Numbered from the stretch's first letter, positions 25,326 to 34,622 are shown. The stretch is DNA of 43,803 nucleotides from Syntrophomonadaceae bacterium (GCA_003554525.1 PWGO01000051.1:1-43803); one strand, 5' to 3'. A program made the numbers and translations. The notes: generated by a model from the sequence alone, not told the origin.

Positions 25326-26165
25326 ATGGAACTCTGGTTTACAGAAATGCAGACGCCTTACCTTAAATTAAGCTTTCAGGTAAAAGAAATTCTTGCTCAA
25401 ACAAAATCAACCTGCCAGGAAATAGTTGTGCTGGATACTGAAGTGTTTGGCAGGGTGTTGGTGCTGGATGGCTTTATTCAAGTGACTCAGATGGACGAAT
25501 ATATTTATCACGAAATGATTTCGCATGTTCCCCTGGTTACCCACGGCAGCCCCGGGGAAGTGCTGGTGATTGGGGGAGGGGATGGTGGTACCGTAAGGGA
25601 AGTTTTGAAACACCCGGAAATAAAAAAAATAACCCTGGTAGAGATAGATGCTGAGGTTGTAGAAGTTTGCCGCAGATACTTGCCGGAAACCGGCAGTTAT
25701 TTAGACGACCGCCGGGTACATATACAGATTGAAGACGGGTTAGAGTTTTTAAAAAACAACCCGGAACAGTTTGACGTTATAATTGTAGATTCTACAGAAC
25801 CGGTAGGGCCGGCCAAAACTCTTTTTAGCCGAGAGTTTTTCCGCAGCTGTTGGAATGCGCTGAAAGAGGATGGAGTTATGGTATCTCAAACCGAATCCCC
25901 TTTTTACAACCGGGACATACTGGAGCGTTCTTTTCAATTAACCCGGGAGCTTTTCCCGCGCTGCGGGACTTATTTTGCTCCCGTACCTTCTTACCCGGGT
26001 GGTATATGGAGTTTTACTATTGGCTCCGGCCGTAGAAACCCTTGTAAAATAGAGGCTAAAGAAAAAGCACAAAGTATAAATACAAGATGCCGCTATTATT
26101 CACCACATATTCATGAGAGTTCGTTTTCGCTGTTTCCCCTTTATCCCGGTAAGGGGGAGGGATAG
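25326..26165 (+). CDS. speE: Spermidine synthase (polyamine aminopropyltransferase)
   Basis: A 279-aa aminopropyltransferase that transfers the aminopropyl group of decarboxylated SAM to putrescine. It has an N-terminal β domain and a Rossmann core with GGGDGG (83-88), and the catalytic DSTEPVGPA. About 25 extra C-terminal residues after SFTIGSG are not typical. ATG at 25326 follows GGGGAA. It sits 5 nt before agmatinase. No S-adenosylmethionine decarboxylase (speD) is in the window, so the donor must come from elsewhere. Agmatine as acceptor, as in Thermus, cannot be excluded. Confidence 0.93.
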   Translation: MELWFTEMQTPYLKLSFQVKEILAQTKSTCQEIVVLDTEVFGRVLVLDGFIQVTQMDEYIYHEMISHVPLVTHGSPGEVLVIGGGDGGTVREVLKHPEIKKITLVEIDAEVVEVCRRYLPETGSYLDDRRVHIQIEDGLEFLKNNPEQFDVIIVDSTEPVGPAKTLFSREFFRSCWNALKEDGVMVSQTESPFYNRDILERSFQLTRELFPRCGTYFAPVPSYPGGIWSFTIGSGRRNPCKIEAKEKAQSINTRCRYYSPHIHESSFSLFPLYPGKGEG

Positions 26166-26170
26166 GAGAT

Positions 26171-27037
26171 ATGGAGCCTGTACTGGAGATAGAAAGGAAA
26201 ATAACCCTGGAAGGGGTTTGTGAGAGCTGGGATGATGCCCGGTCGGTCCTTTTGGGAGTTCCGCTGGATACTACTTCCAGCTACCGTGCGGGATCCCGTT
26301 TCGCCCCGGAGACTATAAGGGGCGTATTTTGGGAAAGCATGGAAGATTACAGCCTCCGCCTTGGCAGCCACTTTACAGAAGCCCGCCTGTTTGACTGGGG
26401 GAATGTGGTTTTGCCCCGGGGAAATATCACCCGGGAAATAGAGGTGGTTAAAAAGGCGGTAGACAGGATCGTGGGCAGCGAAAAGAAACCCCTGCTGCTG
26501 GGGGGAGAGCACGCGGTAACTGTTGCCGCGGCAAAAAGTGTGAGGGAGCGTTATCCTGACTTGCAGTTAATTCACCTGGATGCACACGCGGACCTCCGGG
26601 AGAGCTATATGGGGGAAGAGTTATCGCATGCATCTGTGATTTACTATCTGCTGGAGCAGGGATTAGCTTCTATTTACCAGGTGGGAATCCGTTCTTGCAC
26701 TGTAGATGAAGCAGGGCTGGCCCGGCAGAAAACCGGCTTCTATCCTTACAACCTTTACGGTTCCTTGCAAGAGGTAGTATCTGCGGTGGGGCAAAAACCG
26801 GTATACGTTTCCCTGGATATTGACGTGGTAGACCCTGCTTATGCTCCAGGGACGGGCACACCTGAACCGGGGGGAGCTACTTCCAGTGAATTGCTGGAGG
26901 CTCTGGTGTTATTAAAAGGGCTTAACCTGGTGGGTTTTGACCTGGTAGAAGTGTCTCCTCCCTACGACTGCAGCAATATTACTTCCATACTGGCGGCCAA
27001 GATATTACGTGAAGTTGCCGTATTACTGGATATTTAA
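26171..27037 (+). CDS. speB: Agmatinase
   Basis: A 288-aa ureohydrolase that splits agmatine to putrescine and urea. The two-manganese site is intact: H114 (GGEHAVT), D137, H139 and D141 (LDAHAD), D216 and D218 (SLDIDVVDP). The DLRESYMGEELSHAS stretch and GTGTPEPGG favour agmatinase over arginase. ATG at 26171 follows GGAG. With the upstream decarboxylase it completes the arginine-agmatine-putrescine route. Confidence 0.94.
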   Translation: MEPVLEIERKITLEGVCESWDDARSVLLGVPLDTTSSYRAGSRFAPETIRGVFWESMEDYSLRLGSHFTEARLFDWGNVVLPRGNITREIEVVKKAVDRIVGSEKKPLLLGGEHAVTVAAAKSVRERYPDLQLIHLDAHADLRESYMGEELSHASVIYYLLEQGLASIYQVGIRSCTVDEAGLARQKTGFYPYNLYGSLQEVVSAVGQKPVYVSLDIDVVDPAYAPGTGTPEPGGATSSELLEALVLLKGLNLVGFDLVEVSPPYDCSNITSILAAKILREVAVLLDI

Positions 27038-27081
27038 CTGGGAAAGCAATAATATACTTGCCTAAAGTAAGGAGGAAAAGC

Positions 27082-28713
27082 ATGAGTAAGTACATATTTG
27101 TGACCGGCGGCGTGGTATCATCCCTGGGTAAAGGTATTACTGCAGCTTCTTTGGGGTGCCTGTTAAAAAGCAGGGGTTTTAAAGTCAGCATTCAAAAACT
27201 GGACCCGTATATTAACTACAACCCCGGGAACATGAGTCCTTTTCAGCACGGGGAGGTGTTTGTAACTGAAGATGGCGCCGAAACCGATCTGGATCTTGGC
27301 CATTATGAAAGGTTTATTGACGAAAATCTTACAGAAAAAAACAACTACACCGCGGGTAAGATATACTGGTCAATTATTAGAAAAGAAAGTGAAGGGGAAT
27401 ATGAAGGGGTTACGGTTCAGGTTATACCTCACGTTACCAACGAAATAAAAAAGCGGATAAAAGAAGTAAACCACGAAAATCAGCTGGATGTTTTAATATG
27501 CGAGGTAGGAGGTACGGTTGGGGATATAGAAAGCCTGCCTTTTCTGGAGGCTATAAGGCAAATGAAGACAGATGTAGGGAAAGAAAATGTAATCTATATC
27601 CATGTCACGTTAATGCCTTTCTTGCCCTCTACCGAAGAACTAAAAACCAAACCCACCCAACACAGCGTAAAAGAATTGAGAAGCATAGGCATTCAACCTG
27701 ATATAATTGTGTGCCGGAGTGAACATGCCCTTTCCCAGGGCATAAAAGATAAAATAGCCCTCTTTTGTGACATCCAGCCCCATGATGTGATAGTTAATTT
27801 CAATGCAGACAGCACTTATGAAGTCCCGCTGCTTTTGCAGAAGGAAGGCATTGATGAAATAGTTGCTGGGAAACTGATGCTGGAGGGAAAAGACAGTACT
27901 GGGAAACAGCTGGAAAAATGGCAGCAAACGGTAGAAAAGCTCAGGAACCTGGAAGAAGAAGTTAAAATAGCGCTGATAGGTAAATATGTATCCCTGAAAG
28001 ATGCTTACCTTAGTATTTCTGAGGCCCTGGATCATGCTGGCACTCACCGTGAATGCAGGGTTTCCATATCCTGGATAGAAGATGAATTGCTGGAAAAAGA
28101 GGAGCCGGAAAAAATACTAAAGGGTATGCATGGAGTAATTATCCCGGGGGGCATAAATGAAGGCGCATCCGGCCTGGAAGCCAAGATAAAAGCAGTAAAC
28201 TGGGCGAGGCTAAATGAAGTCCCGTTTATGGGAATAAATGTGGGGATGCACAGCGCAGTAGTAGAGTTTGTTCGCAATGAATGCGGCTGGAAAGGGGTCA
28301 ACAGTGTGCAGGTAGACCCGGAAACTCCCCACCCGGTTATTGTTCACCTGGAGCAGCCTGGCCTGAACGGCGGACACGGCATCCCCCTCAAGGGAGCATT
28401 TGACTGTGAGTTGAATGAAGGCGGCGTGGCTTATACCATATACGGAAAAGATTGCATTAAAGAACGATGCCACCACTCTTACGTGCTAAACCCGGAATAT
28501 GTTTCCACCCTGGGAAGCAGAGGAATGGTGGTAAGCGGATCTCTGGCAGCAGATAACCGGATACCCTTAATTGTAGAACTCCTCTCTCACCCGTGGTTTG
28601 TCTCTACTCAGTTCCACCCGGAGTTCAAATCGCGCCCTCTTTCTCCACATCCGCTGTTATGTGATTTTATTGAAGCTTCCAGGCGGAAAAACAAAGGAAA
28701 AATAAAAAAATAA
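27082..28713 (+). CDS. pyrG: CTP synthase with degenerate glutaminase site
   Basis: CTP synthase (543 aa) aminates UTP to CTP. The synthase domain (1 to about 270) is canonical: VSSLGKG loop, [32 protein letters not shown] and [12 protein letters not shown]. The C-terminal glutaminase domain keeps its frame and H512/E514 (FHPEF), but the usual GICLGMQ is GINVGMH, so the nucleophilic cysteine (E. coli C379) is Asn386 (AAT, 28237-28239). Other glutamine-site positions also differ (ERCHHSY for the usual ERHRHRY; NSVQ for NSTE). Glutamine hydrolysis should be lost, leaving free ammonia as nitrogen source. AAGGAGG before the ATG fixes the start; the frame opens at 27058. Confidence 0.95.
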   Translation: MSKYIFVTGGVVSSLGKGITAASLGCLLKSRGFKVSIQKLDPYINYNPGNMSPFQHGEVFVTEDGAETDLDLGHYERFIDENLTEKNNYTAGKIYWSIIRKESEGEYEGVTVQVIPHVTNEIKKRIKEVNHENQLDVLICEVGGTVGDIESLPFLEAIRQMKTDVGKENVIYIHVTLMPFLPSTEELKTKPTQHSVKELRSIGIQPDIIVCRSEHALSQGIKDKIALFCDIQPHDVIVNFNADSTYEVPLLLQKEGIDEIVAGKLMLEGKDSTGKQLEKWQQTVEKLRNLEEEVKIALIGKYVSLKDAYLSISEALDHAGTHRECRVSISWIEDELLEKEEPEKILKGMHGVIIPGGINEGASGLEAKIKAVNWARLNEVPFMGINVGMHSAVVEFVRNECGWKGVNSVQVDPETPHPVIVHLEQPGLNGGHGIPLKGAFDCELNEGGVAYTIYGKDCIKERCHHSYVLNPEYVSTLGSRGMVVSGSLAADNRIPLIVELLSHPWFVSTQFHPEFKSRPLSPHPLLCDFIEASRRKNKGKIKK

Positions 28714-29172
28714 TTGGTCGATTAAAGAAGGAAAAGCAGGTGCTTGTAGAGAATAGATCATCTGCGGCTTTTGCTTCAGAAAGTTAACGTGCTAACGTGT
28801 TTAATTTCCTTACTTAAGTAAAAAGTAAGGAAAAGGAATAACCCGGGTTTTTCCGGGGAACTATAAAAAAAGGCTTTGCTCTTAAGCAGGTTTTCGGAGA
28901 TAGCCCCAAATAAATATACCGGTGGACCGGGCAGATAGGGGATAAAAAAGAATAAATGATAACTGCTCAGGTATCTTCTGCTGTGCCAGGGGGTAAATTT
29001 ATGCTCATCTCCCTGAATATCTGCTTCTTTCAGTAATGGTTCGACCCGTGACCGTTGGCACACAAGGCTCATAGCATCTTCCATCTTTATTGACCTGGAT
29101 TGACCTGGGTAGTTGCGGAAGTAAAGATTGTTTTGCGCGACCCGCCGGATACAAGAACCGGGAGGTATGAAA
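28714..29172. other. 459-nt gap between pyrG and the Spo0F-like gene
   Basis: No gene is recognised. A perfect 9-bp inverted repeat, TTTCCTTAC/GTAAGGAAA, is at about 28806-28834 without a T tract on either strand. A 10-bp near-tandem repeat, TTGACCTGGA/TTGACCTGGG, is at 29090-29109, a possible -35 region. Bacillus carries ywjG at this place, but no trace of it was recognised. A long minus-strand open frame here looks non-coding. Confidence 0.5.
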
Positions 29173-29556
29173 GTGGAGAAGCCGAACCAAGAAGCAGGAG
29201 TGCTGGTTGTAGACGATCGGGTAGAAATAAGAGAGCTGGTAAAGGAAGTTCTTGGCCAGGCAGGAGTGAGCGTGGTAGATACGGCAGGCAGCGGCGAAGA
29301 GGCCCTGACAAAAATTGCTAACAACGATTATATTATGGTGCTGCTGGATTTAAAACTAACGGACATGGATGGATTGGAATTGCTCCCGGTCATTAAAGAG
29401 AAAAAGCCCGGGACCAGGGTAATAGTTATGTCGGGCCAGGAAGATGAGCTAATAAACCGGGGCTTACAGTTGGGGGCAAACGGATATTTAACCAAACCCT
29501 TTAATGTCAACCAGATATTACATGTTCTGGAAGCAAGCCGGGAAAATGCAGTTTAG
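29173..29556 (+). CDS. spo0F: Spo0F-like single-domain response regulator
   Basis: A stand-alone receiver domain (127 aa) with the acidic pair in VVDDR, the phospho-acceptor aspartate in LLDLKL, a serine where Spo0F has its active-site threonine (VMSG) and lysine in TKPF. There is no output domain. Its place between pyrG and fba is that of spo0F in Bacillus, where Spo0F relays phosphate from kinases to Spo0B. GGGAGG lies one nt before ATG 29167 but 7 nt before GTG 29173, so the GTG is preferred. The Spo0F name rests on position and length; another signalling partner is possible. Confidence 0.75.
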   Translation: MEKPNQEAGVLVVDDRVEIRELVKEVLGQAGVSVVDTAGSGEEALTKIANNDYIMVLLDLKLTDMDGLELLPVIKEKKPGTRVIVMSGQEDELINRGLQLGANGYLTKPFNVNQILHVLEASRENAV

Positions 29557-29622
29557 AGTAATTTTAACCCTGCTAAAAATGAAATACCTGAACACACAAA
29601 ACATCACAAGGAGAATGGCTTA

Positions 29623-30498
29623 ATGGGATTATACACCTTGACAGAAGTGCTTAGAGATGCAAAAGAGAAGGGATACGCGGTAGGGGCTTTTAATGCCAAT
29701 AATATGGAGATAGTTCAGGCGGTTATAGACGCGGCGGAAGAAGAAAAAGCGCCGGTTATTCTCCAGGCCAGCCAGGGGGCTTTAAAATATGCAGGTATAG
29801 AACTTGTGGTTGCAATGGTAAAAGCAAAAGCGGAAAGAGCAAGAGTACCCATAGCGTTGCACCTGGACCACGGCACCTCAAGAACCCAGGTTATGCAGTG
29901 TATCCGCGAAGGTTTTACCTCGGTCATGTTTGACGGTTCTGCCTATACTTTAGAAGAAAACATCCACCTTACCAGGGAGATAGTAGAACTGTCCCGTTCC
30001 GTAGGGGTTTCGGTAGAAGGCGAACTGGGTCGTATTGGTGGGACCGAAGATGATATAACTGTAGACCAGAGGGAAGCTTTATTTACTGACCCCCGGGAAG
30101 CCAAAACCTTTGTAAAGAATACTTCCGTGGATGCGCTGGCGGTGGCCATTGGAACTGCGCATGGCCCCTACAAGGGAGAACCTGCGTTGGATTTTGACCG
30201 CCTGCGGAGCATTCAAAAAGAGGTGGATATGCCCCTTGTTTTGCACGGTGCTTCGGGGCTTTCCGATGAAAGTATTTCCAATGCAGTGGGTATGGGAGTA
30301 TGCAAGGTTAACATCGACACGGATTTAAGGCAGGTTTTTACCGGTACAGTCAGGGAGTTTTTACAAAACAACCCCCGCGAATACGATCCGCGCAAATTCT
30401 TAAAACCGGCAAGAGAGCAAACCAAAAACAAGGTACAGGAAAAAATAAGGGTTTTTGGCAGCTCCAACCGCATAGCCCGTAATTTAACCATGGTATAG
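29623..30498 (+). CDS. fba: Class II fructose-bisphosphate aldolase
   Basis: A 291-aa zinc-dependent aldolase of glycolysis and gluconeogenesis that cleaves fructose 1,6-bisphosphate. The class II signature HLDHGTS is at about 80-86 (D82 catalytic, H83 a zinc ligand); further metal and phosphate-binding motifs are VEGELGRIGG, IGTAHGPYKG and VLHGASG. ATG at 29623 follows AAGGAG. Order Spo0F-fba-tal is conserved with Bacillus. Confidence 0.97.
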   Translation: MGLYTLTEVLRDAKEKGYAVGAFNANNMEIVQAVIDAAEEEKAPVILQASQGALKYAGIELVVAMVKAKAERARVPIALHLDHGTSRTQVMQCIREGFTSVMFDGSAYTLEENIHLTREIVELSRSVGVSVEGELGRIGGTEDDITVDQREALFTDPREAKTFVKNTSVDALAVAIGTAHGPYKGEPALDFDRLRSIQKEVDMPLVLHGASGLSDESISNAVGMGVCKVNIDTDLRQVFTGTVREFLQNNPREYDPRKFLKPAREQTKNKVQEKIRVFGSSNRIARNLTMV

Positions 30499-30513
30499 TC
30501 AGGAGTGAGTTAT

Positions 30514-31164
30514 ATGCAAATATTTTTAGACACGGCCAACCTGGAGGAAATTAGAAAGGCGAAAGAGTGGGGTGCTATAGACGGGGTGACCACCAACCCT
30601 TCCCTGGTGTCCAAGGAGAACGAGGATTTCCATAGCCTTGTGGGCAAAATTTGTGAAATGGTGGAAGGCCCGGTAAGTGCTGAAGTAATTAGCCTGGAAA
30701 GTGAAGGAATGATAAAAGAAGCCCAGGAGCTCTCCAAGATCGCTCCCAACGTGGTGGTAAAGCTTCCCATTACCCTGGACGGCCTCAAGGCAGTAAACAC
30801 CCTGGAGAAGCAGGGAATAAGCACCAACGTCACCCTGGTTTTTTCGGTAAACCAGGCGCTGCTGGCTGCCAATGCAGGAGCTTCATATGTGAGTCCATTT
30901 CTGGGAAGGTTGGACGATATAGGAGAAAGCGGGGTAGCTTTAGTAGAGGACCTGGTAGAAGTATTTGACAATTACAGTTTTAGCACACAAATTATTTCCG
31001 CCAGCATAAGGCATCCCCAGCACATGGTAGAAGTAGCTCGCGTGGGCTCCCATGTGGCTACCATACCTTTTAAAGTGCTGCAGCAGATGGTTTCTCACCC
31101 CCTCACAGATATAGGAATTAAGCGGTTCCTGGAGGACTGGGAAAAGAGCAAGTCTTCCTCGTAA
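30514..31164 (+). CDS. TalC-type transaldolase / fructose-6-phosphate aldolase
   Basis: A short class I aldolase (216 aa) of the TalC/FSA group. The start [13 protein letters not shown], the [10 protein letters not shown] motif and the Schiff-base lysine K83 (VVKLPIT) are clear. In Firmicutes the protein in this position acts in the pentose phosphate pathway as a transaldolase; sequence alone does not separate this from fructose-6-phosphate aldolase. GTG at 30505 is inside the ribosome site, and AGGAG lies 8 nt before the ATG at 30514. It follows fba by 15 nt. Confidence 0.92.
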   Translation: MQIFLDTANLEEIRKAKEWGAIDGVTTNPSLVSKENEDFHSLVGKICEMVEGPVSAEVISLESEGMIKEAQELSKIAPNVVVKLPITLDGLKAVNTLEKQGISTNVTLVFSVNQALLAANAGASYVSPFLGRLDDIGESGVALVEDLVEVFDNYSFSTQIISASIRHPQHMVEVARVGSHVATIPFKVLQQMVSHPLTDIGIKRFLEDWEKSKSSS

Positions 31165-31227
31165 AGTAAAAAAGTGCATAACATTCTGGATTACCTGAAT
31201 AACTGCTAATGCCCGGGCAGGGCACCG

Positions 31228-31722
31228 GGTAATGTACCGGGCAGCAGTCTTTTTAACCTGGCCTGATCTGATCTGTAGTAGCGTTTATCGACCTGGTTCA
31301 AGGCAGGGGAGCACTGCTTGCCAGGGCGGACTTGAAACAAGTAATGACCGCATCGCTGGTGAGATTATCTTTTTAAGTATTGTGGCATTCTCCATTAGTT
31401 CTCCTCTGGTGATATCTGTGGGCTGGGTAGGCCTGGATACCATAATAGTCCTGGCGATGTACCTGGCGGGTTCGTATTTAATCTCGCTGTATGAAAGAAA
31501 AGATGTCCTGGACAAGAAAGAAAAAGCAAACCGTGAAAAGACGGTTTTATCTTCCCCAAAAGGCTTTTATGTTTCTATGTTTTTTATTGCCGGTATTACC
31601 GCCATGGCAGTATTCAGTTTAATATACAGAACCAAAAAAGAGATAGCCAACCTGGGTTACGACACCGTAATACCGTAATTATCCTGGCCGCGTTTGTCCT
31701 GGCTTATATATACCTGTTTTAA
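31228..31722 (+). pseudogene. Decayed Na+/Ca2+ exchanger-like gene
   Basis: Fragments of a cation exchanger (PF01699-like) lie in shifting frames: GNVPGSSLFNLA (31228-31263), VVAFIDLVQGRGALLA with DLKQVMTASLV (about 31275-31360), then SIVAFS through VGLDTIIVLAMYLAGSYLISLYERKD, and the typical hydrophobic end IILAAFVLAYIYLF ending at 31722. A duplicated TGATC (31264-31273) and a duplicated ACCGTAAT (31664-31679) each explain one frameshift; a third lies near 31360. The N-terminal half and part of the second half, including the ion-binding repeats, are missing. A 148-codon open frame (31232-31678) is left. Family identity is from pattern memory, so moderate. Confidence 0.6.
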
Positions 31723-31750
31723 TTTTGAGGCTTAAAAATAACTGCCCGAT

Positions 31751-31788
31751 CCGCGGCAGCGTGCTTGATACTGTATGCAGCACCGCGG
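31751..31788 (+). other. Hairpin in the rho leader
   Basis: CCGCGG (31751-31756) and TGCT (31762-31765) pair with AGCA (31779-31782) and CCGCGG (31783-31788), leaving a 5-nt bulge and a 13-nt loop. There is no T tract. It lies about 100 nt upstream of rho, whose expression is often self-controlled in the leader, but this role is a guess. The rest of 31723-31891 shows only the rho ribosome site. Confidence 0.35.
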
Positions 31789-31891
31789 CAAGCGCCAACA
31801 CGGGTAACAAGTATTTGCCTGAGCAGTACCATTAAATATATAAGGGAAAGGAGGCGGGAAGGTTTTATTTTAAAACAAGGAGGTGGTTCCA

Positions 31892-33253
31892 ATGGAAACA
31901 GAAAGACTGGAAAAAAAGACTCTTGCCGAGCTACAGAGGATGGCCAGGGAACTGCGCATTAAAGGCTATTCCACCATGCGCAAGAAAGAACTGGTAGAAA
32001 CCCTGGCCCAAAACAGGCAGGAACATGGCCCGGAAAAAGCAGAGAAAAAACAGCCGTATCCAAGGGAAACTTATAGCCAGAGGGGACCGCGAAGGGAATT
32101 AAAAGAGGAGGAGGTCCAGGGGGAGAAAAAAGAAGACGACCAGGAAAGTCAACCGGCTGCAGAAGGGCTTCTGGAGATAATGCCGGACGGTTTTGGTTTT
32201 CTGCGACGCAAGAAATTTTCTGTTTCGGATAATGATATTTATATTTCTGCTTCCCAGATAAGACGTTTTAATATCCGGACCGGAGATGTGGTTGCGGGAA
32301 AGATAAGGCCTCCAAAAGATAACGAAAGGTATTATGCTCTCCTACATGTGGAATCAATCAACAAAGAAGACCCGGAAAAAGCAGCCAGAAGACGGCTTTT
32401 TAATTCTCTTACCCCGGTTCATCCCCGGGAACAGATCAAACTGGAGACTCACCCCTCCGTATTATCCACCCGGATTATGGACCTGCTTATTCCTACTGGA
32501 AAAGGGCAGAGGGGCCTTATTGTTTCTCCTCCCAAAGCGGGAAAGACGGTTTTTCTAAAAGAAATAGCCAACAGCATTTCTACCAATCATCCCTATATAG
32601 AATTGATTGTCCTGTTAATTGATGAACGCCCCGAGGAAGTAACGGACATGCAAAGAAGCGTAGACGGAGAGGTAGTAAGTTCTACCTTTGATGAAAAACC
32701 GGAAAATCACATCCGGATGGCCGAACTGGTATGGGAAAGGGCGCAAAGGCTGGTGGAGCAGGGAGTGGATGTAGTAATCCTGCTGGATAGCATTACCCGC
32801 CTGGCCAGGGCTTACAACCTGGTTATACCTCCCAGCGGACGTACTCTTTCAGGGGGTATAGACCCGGGAGCATTTTACAAGCCCAAGCGCTTTTTTGGTG
32901 CGGCCCGGAAAATTGAAGAAGGCGGTAGCCTGACTATTATGGCAACTGCGCTGGTTGAGACGGGCAGCCGCATGGATGACGTGATTTACGAAGAGTTTAA
33001 AGGAACAGGAAACATGGAGCTTCACCTGGACAGGCGTCTATCCGATCGCCGGGTATTTCCCGCTATTGATATATCGCGTTCGGGAACCCGCCGCGAGGAA
33101 CTGCTGCTTGATGAAGAAAAGCTGGAACTAATGTGGGCATTAAGAAGGGCCATGGGCAACTCATCTAATGCAGAATTTTTAGACCTCTTGATTAACAAGC
33201 TAAAACAGACAAATAATAACGAAGAATTTCTAAAAAATATGCACAACCTGTAA
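31892..33253 (+). CDS. rho: Transcription termination factor Rho
   Basis: Rho (453 aa) is the hexameric RNA helicase that ends transcription. It has an N-terminal helical domain (about 1-40), a charged insert (about 45-90), the RNA-binding cold-shock-like domain ([20 protein letters not shown]) and the ATPase core with Walker A SPPKAGKT (212-219), [13 protein letters not shown] and [15 protein letters not shown] at 31883 lies within the AAGGAGGTGG ribosome site, so ATG at 31892 is the start. The rho-rpmE neighbourhood is conserved, here with an M23 gene between them. Confidence 0.97.
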   Translation: METERLEKKTLAELQRMARELRIKGYSTMRKKELVETLAQNRQEHGPEKAEKKQPYPRETYSQRGPRRELKEEEVQGEKKEDDQESQPAAEGLLEIMPDGFGFLRRKKFSVSDNDIYISASQIRRFNIRTGDVVAGKIRPPKDNERYYALLHVESINKEDPEKAARRRLFNSLTPVHPREQIKLETHPSVLSTRIMDLLIPTGKGQRGLIVSPPKAGKTVFLKEIANSISTNHPYIELIVLLIDERPEEVTDMQRSVDGEVVSSTFDEKPENHIRMAELVWERAQRLVEQGVDVVILLDSITRLARAYNLVIPPSGRTLSGGIDPGAFYKPKRFFGAARKIEEGGSLTIMATALVETGSRMDDVIYEEFKGTGNMELHLDRRLSDRRVFPAIDISRSGTRREELLLDEEKLELMWALRRAMGNSSNAEFLDLLINKLKQTNNNEEFLKNMHNL

Positions 33254-33282
33254 AACGGTAATGTTTCTTTCCGCTATGTAGT

Positions 33283-33291
33283 TGGTATGAT
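33283..33291 (+). promoter_or_regulatory. Candidate promoter of the secreted M23 gene
   Basis: TGGTATGAT gives an extended -10 element with one mismatch in the hexamer, about 60 nt before the ATG. No good -35 is visible. Confidence 0.4.
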
Positions 33292-33353
33292 AATTAATTA
33301 AAAAGCAAACAATAAACACAGGTTAAAAATCAGTTGCAGCGGGGAGGAACAAT

Positions 33354-34292
33354 ATGCTGGCTTCAGGGAAGAAATTAATTATATTAATGGTTATAGCAAT
33401 CCTGGTACCGTTAAATGTGCTTTACGCGGAAGAAGTAGGGGAAAAGACGGAAAAAAAACCCTGGGAAGACACTTTGCCCTCTTACTACGGGCAGCTGGAA
33501 ACGCTGGACCCGGAAACCATAAAAGAATACAGGCAAACAGGCAGGGTGGAAACAAAGATATATACCGTGCAGAGAGGAGATACTCTTAGCGGTATAGCTA
33601 AAAATTATAACAGCGATGTTTCAACCCTGGCCCGGCTCAATAATTTAGACAGGGATGATCTCCTTATGGTAGGAGAAAAATTAAAAGTAGTCCCTGCTTC
33701 AGGAGTAATTCATGAAGTAAACCGCAAAGAAAAATGGTCGCATATAGCTTCCCTTTACCGGACTTCCCTGGAAAACATTAAACGACTGGGAAGCAACCAG
33801 GAAACAGCCCCGGTAAAAGGGGAAAAACTCCTGGTCCTGGAGGGGGAAAAGCAGCATGAACAGCAGCAGCACAGAAACAGCAGAGAAGTTATGTCCCGCT
33901 CTTCTAAATCAGCCCCTGCTTCTGCACCCTCTTTTGACTGGCCCCTGGAAGGACCGATCACCTCTTCTTTTGGTTGGAGAAACAGAGGTTTCCACGGGGG
34001 GATAGACATAGCTGCATCTGAAGGAACCCCGGTTAAGGCTTCTGCCCCCGGTACGGTTTCACATGCTTCTTACTTGCATAGTTATGGCCTTTTGGTGGAA
34101 ATAGAGCACACAGAAGACTGGAAAACCGTATACGCCCACAATAGTAAAGTAAAAGTAGAAGTGGGAGAGAGGGTAGCCCGGGGAGAGGCTGTAGCCAAAG
34201 TGGGCGCTACGGGTAACGCCACCGGGCCTCACCTGCATTTTGAGATCCGGGAGAAGGGCCAAAGGTTGAATCCAAAAAAATTCCTGCCGTAA
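33354..34292 (+). CDS. Secreted LysM/M23 peptidoglycan endopeptidase
   Basis: A 312-aa exported wall hydrolase. The signal peptide covers about 1-24 (cleavage after VLYA). Two LysM domains follow, at about 69-112 ([13 protein letters not shown]) and about 119-162 (weaker). A Gln/Ser-rich linker leads to a C-terminal M23 zinc peptidase with HGGID (H214, D218) and HLHFE (H293, H295). ATG at 33354 follows GGGGAGGA. Domain order resembles NlpD/EnvC-type and sporulation M23 proteins, but it has all catalytic residues, so activity is expected. Confidence 0.9.
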   Translation: MLASGKKLIILMVIAILVPLNVLYAEEVGEKTEKKPWEDTLPSYYGQLETLDPETIKEYRQTGRVETKIYTVQRGDTLSGIAKNYNSDVSTLARLNNLDRDDLLMVGEKLKVVPASGVIHEVNRKEKWSHIASLYRTSLENIKRLGSNQETAPVKGEKLLVLEGEKQHEQQQHRNSREVMSRSSKSAPASAPSFDWPLEGPITSSFGWRNRGFHGGIDIAASEGTPVKASAPGTVSHASYLHSYGLLVEIEHTEDWKTVYAHNSKVKVEVGERVARGEAVAKVGATGNATGPHLHFEIREKGQRLNPKKFLP

Positions 34293-34341
34293 AGCAGACA
34301 GTGGGGTTACTTTTTTCTGTAAATTAATTAAGCCTGGTTAC

Positions 34342-34370
34342 TTGCGTGCACAGCGGCTTTGTGTTATTAT
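34342..34370 (+). promoter_or_regulatory. Candidate rpmE promoter
   Basis: TTGCGT (34342-34347) and TATTAT (34365-34370) are separated by exactly 17 nt, about 52 nt before the rpmE ATG. With a terminator after it, rpmE appears to be a single-gene transcript. Confidence 0.6.
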
Positions 34371-34421
34371 ACTTTTGATTAATTTTGATATTCGAAATCA
34401 TAAAAAGGAGGCATAATAACC

Positions 34422-34622
34422 ATGAAAGAATCTATACAACCCAAATACTACCGGGCCTCTGTAACCTGTGCATGCGGGGAAGCATTTGAAACCGGCTCTA
34501 CTAAAGAAAGCCTGAAAGTAGAGATTTGCTCCAGGTGCCACCCGTTTTTTACCGGTAAACAGAAATTTGTAGACAGCGGGGGAAGGGTAGACAGATTCAA
34601 GCGGAAATACGGCAGGAGTTAA
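34422..34622 (+). CDS. rpmE: 50S ribosomal protein L31 (zinc-binding form)
   Basis: L31 (66 aa) bridges ribosomal subunits. The four zinc-binding cysteines are present, C16 and C18 (CAC), C36 and C39 (CSRC), so this is the zinc form rather than the zinc-free paralogue. [21 protein letters not shown] is canonical. ATG at 34422 follows AAGGAGG. Confidence 0.97.
   Translation: MKESIQPKYYRASVTCACGEAFETGSTKESLKVEICSRCHPFFTGKQKFVDSGGRVDRFKRKYGRS

Noticed and set aside
28776-29324. A 182-codon minus-strand open frame across the gap and the start of the Spo0F-like gene
   Set aside because: Its first third is antisense to the receiver domain, composition is irregular (Pro/Phe/Ser-rich), and no ribosome site or family pattern supports it.
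17019-31830. Repeated CCTGAGCAGT sequence at about 17022, 28963 and 31818
   Set aside because: Matches are only 10-12 bp; many such matches are expected by chance in 44 kb, and the flanks do not align.
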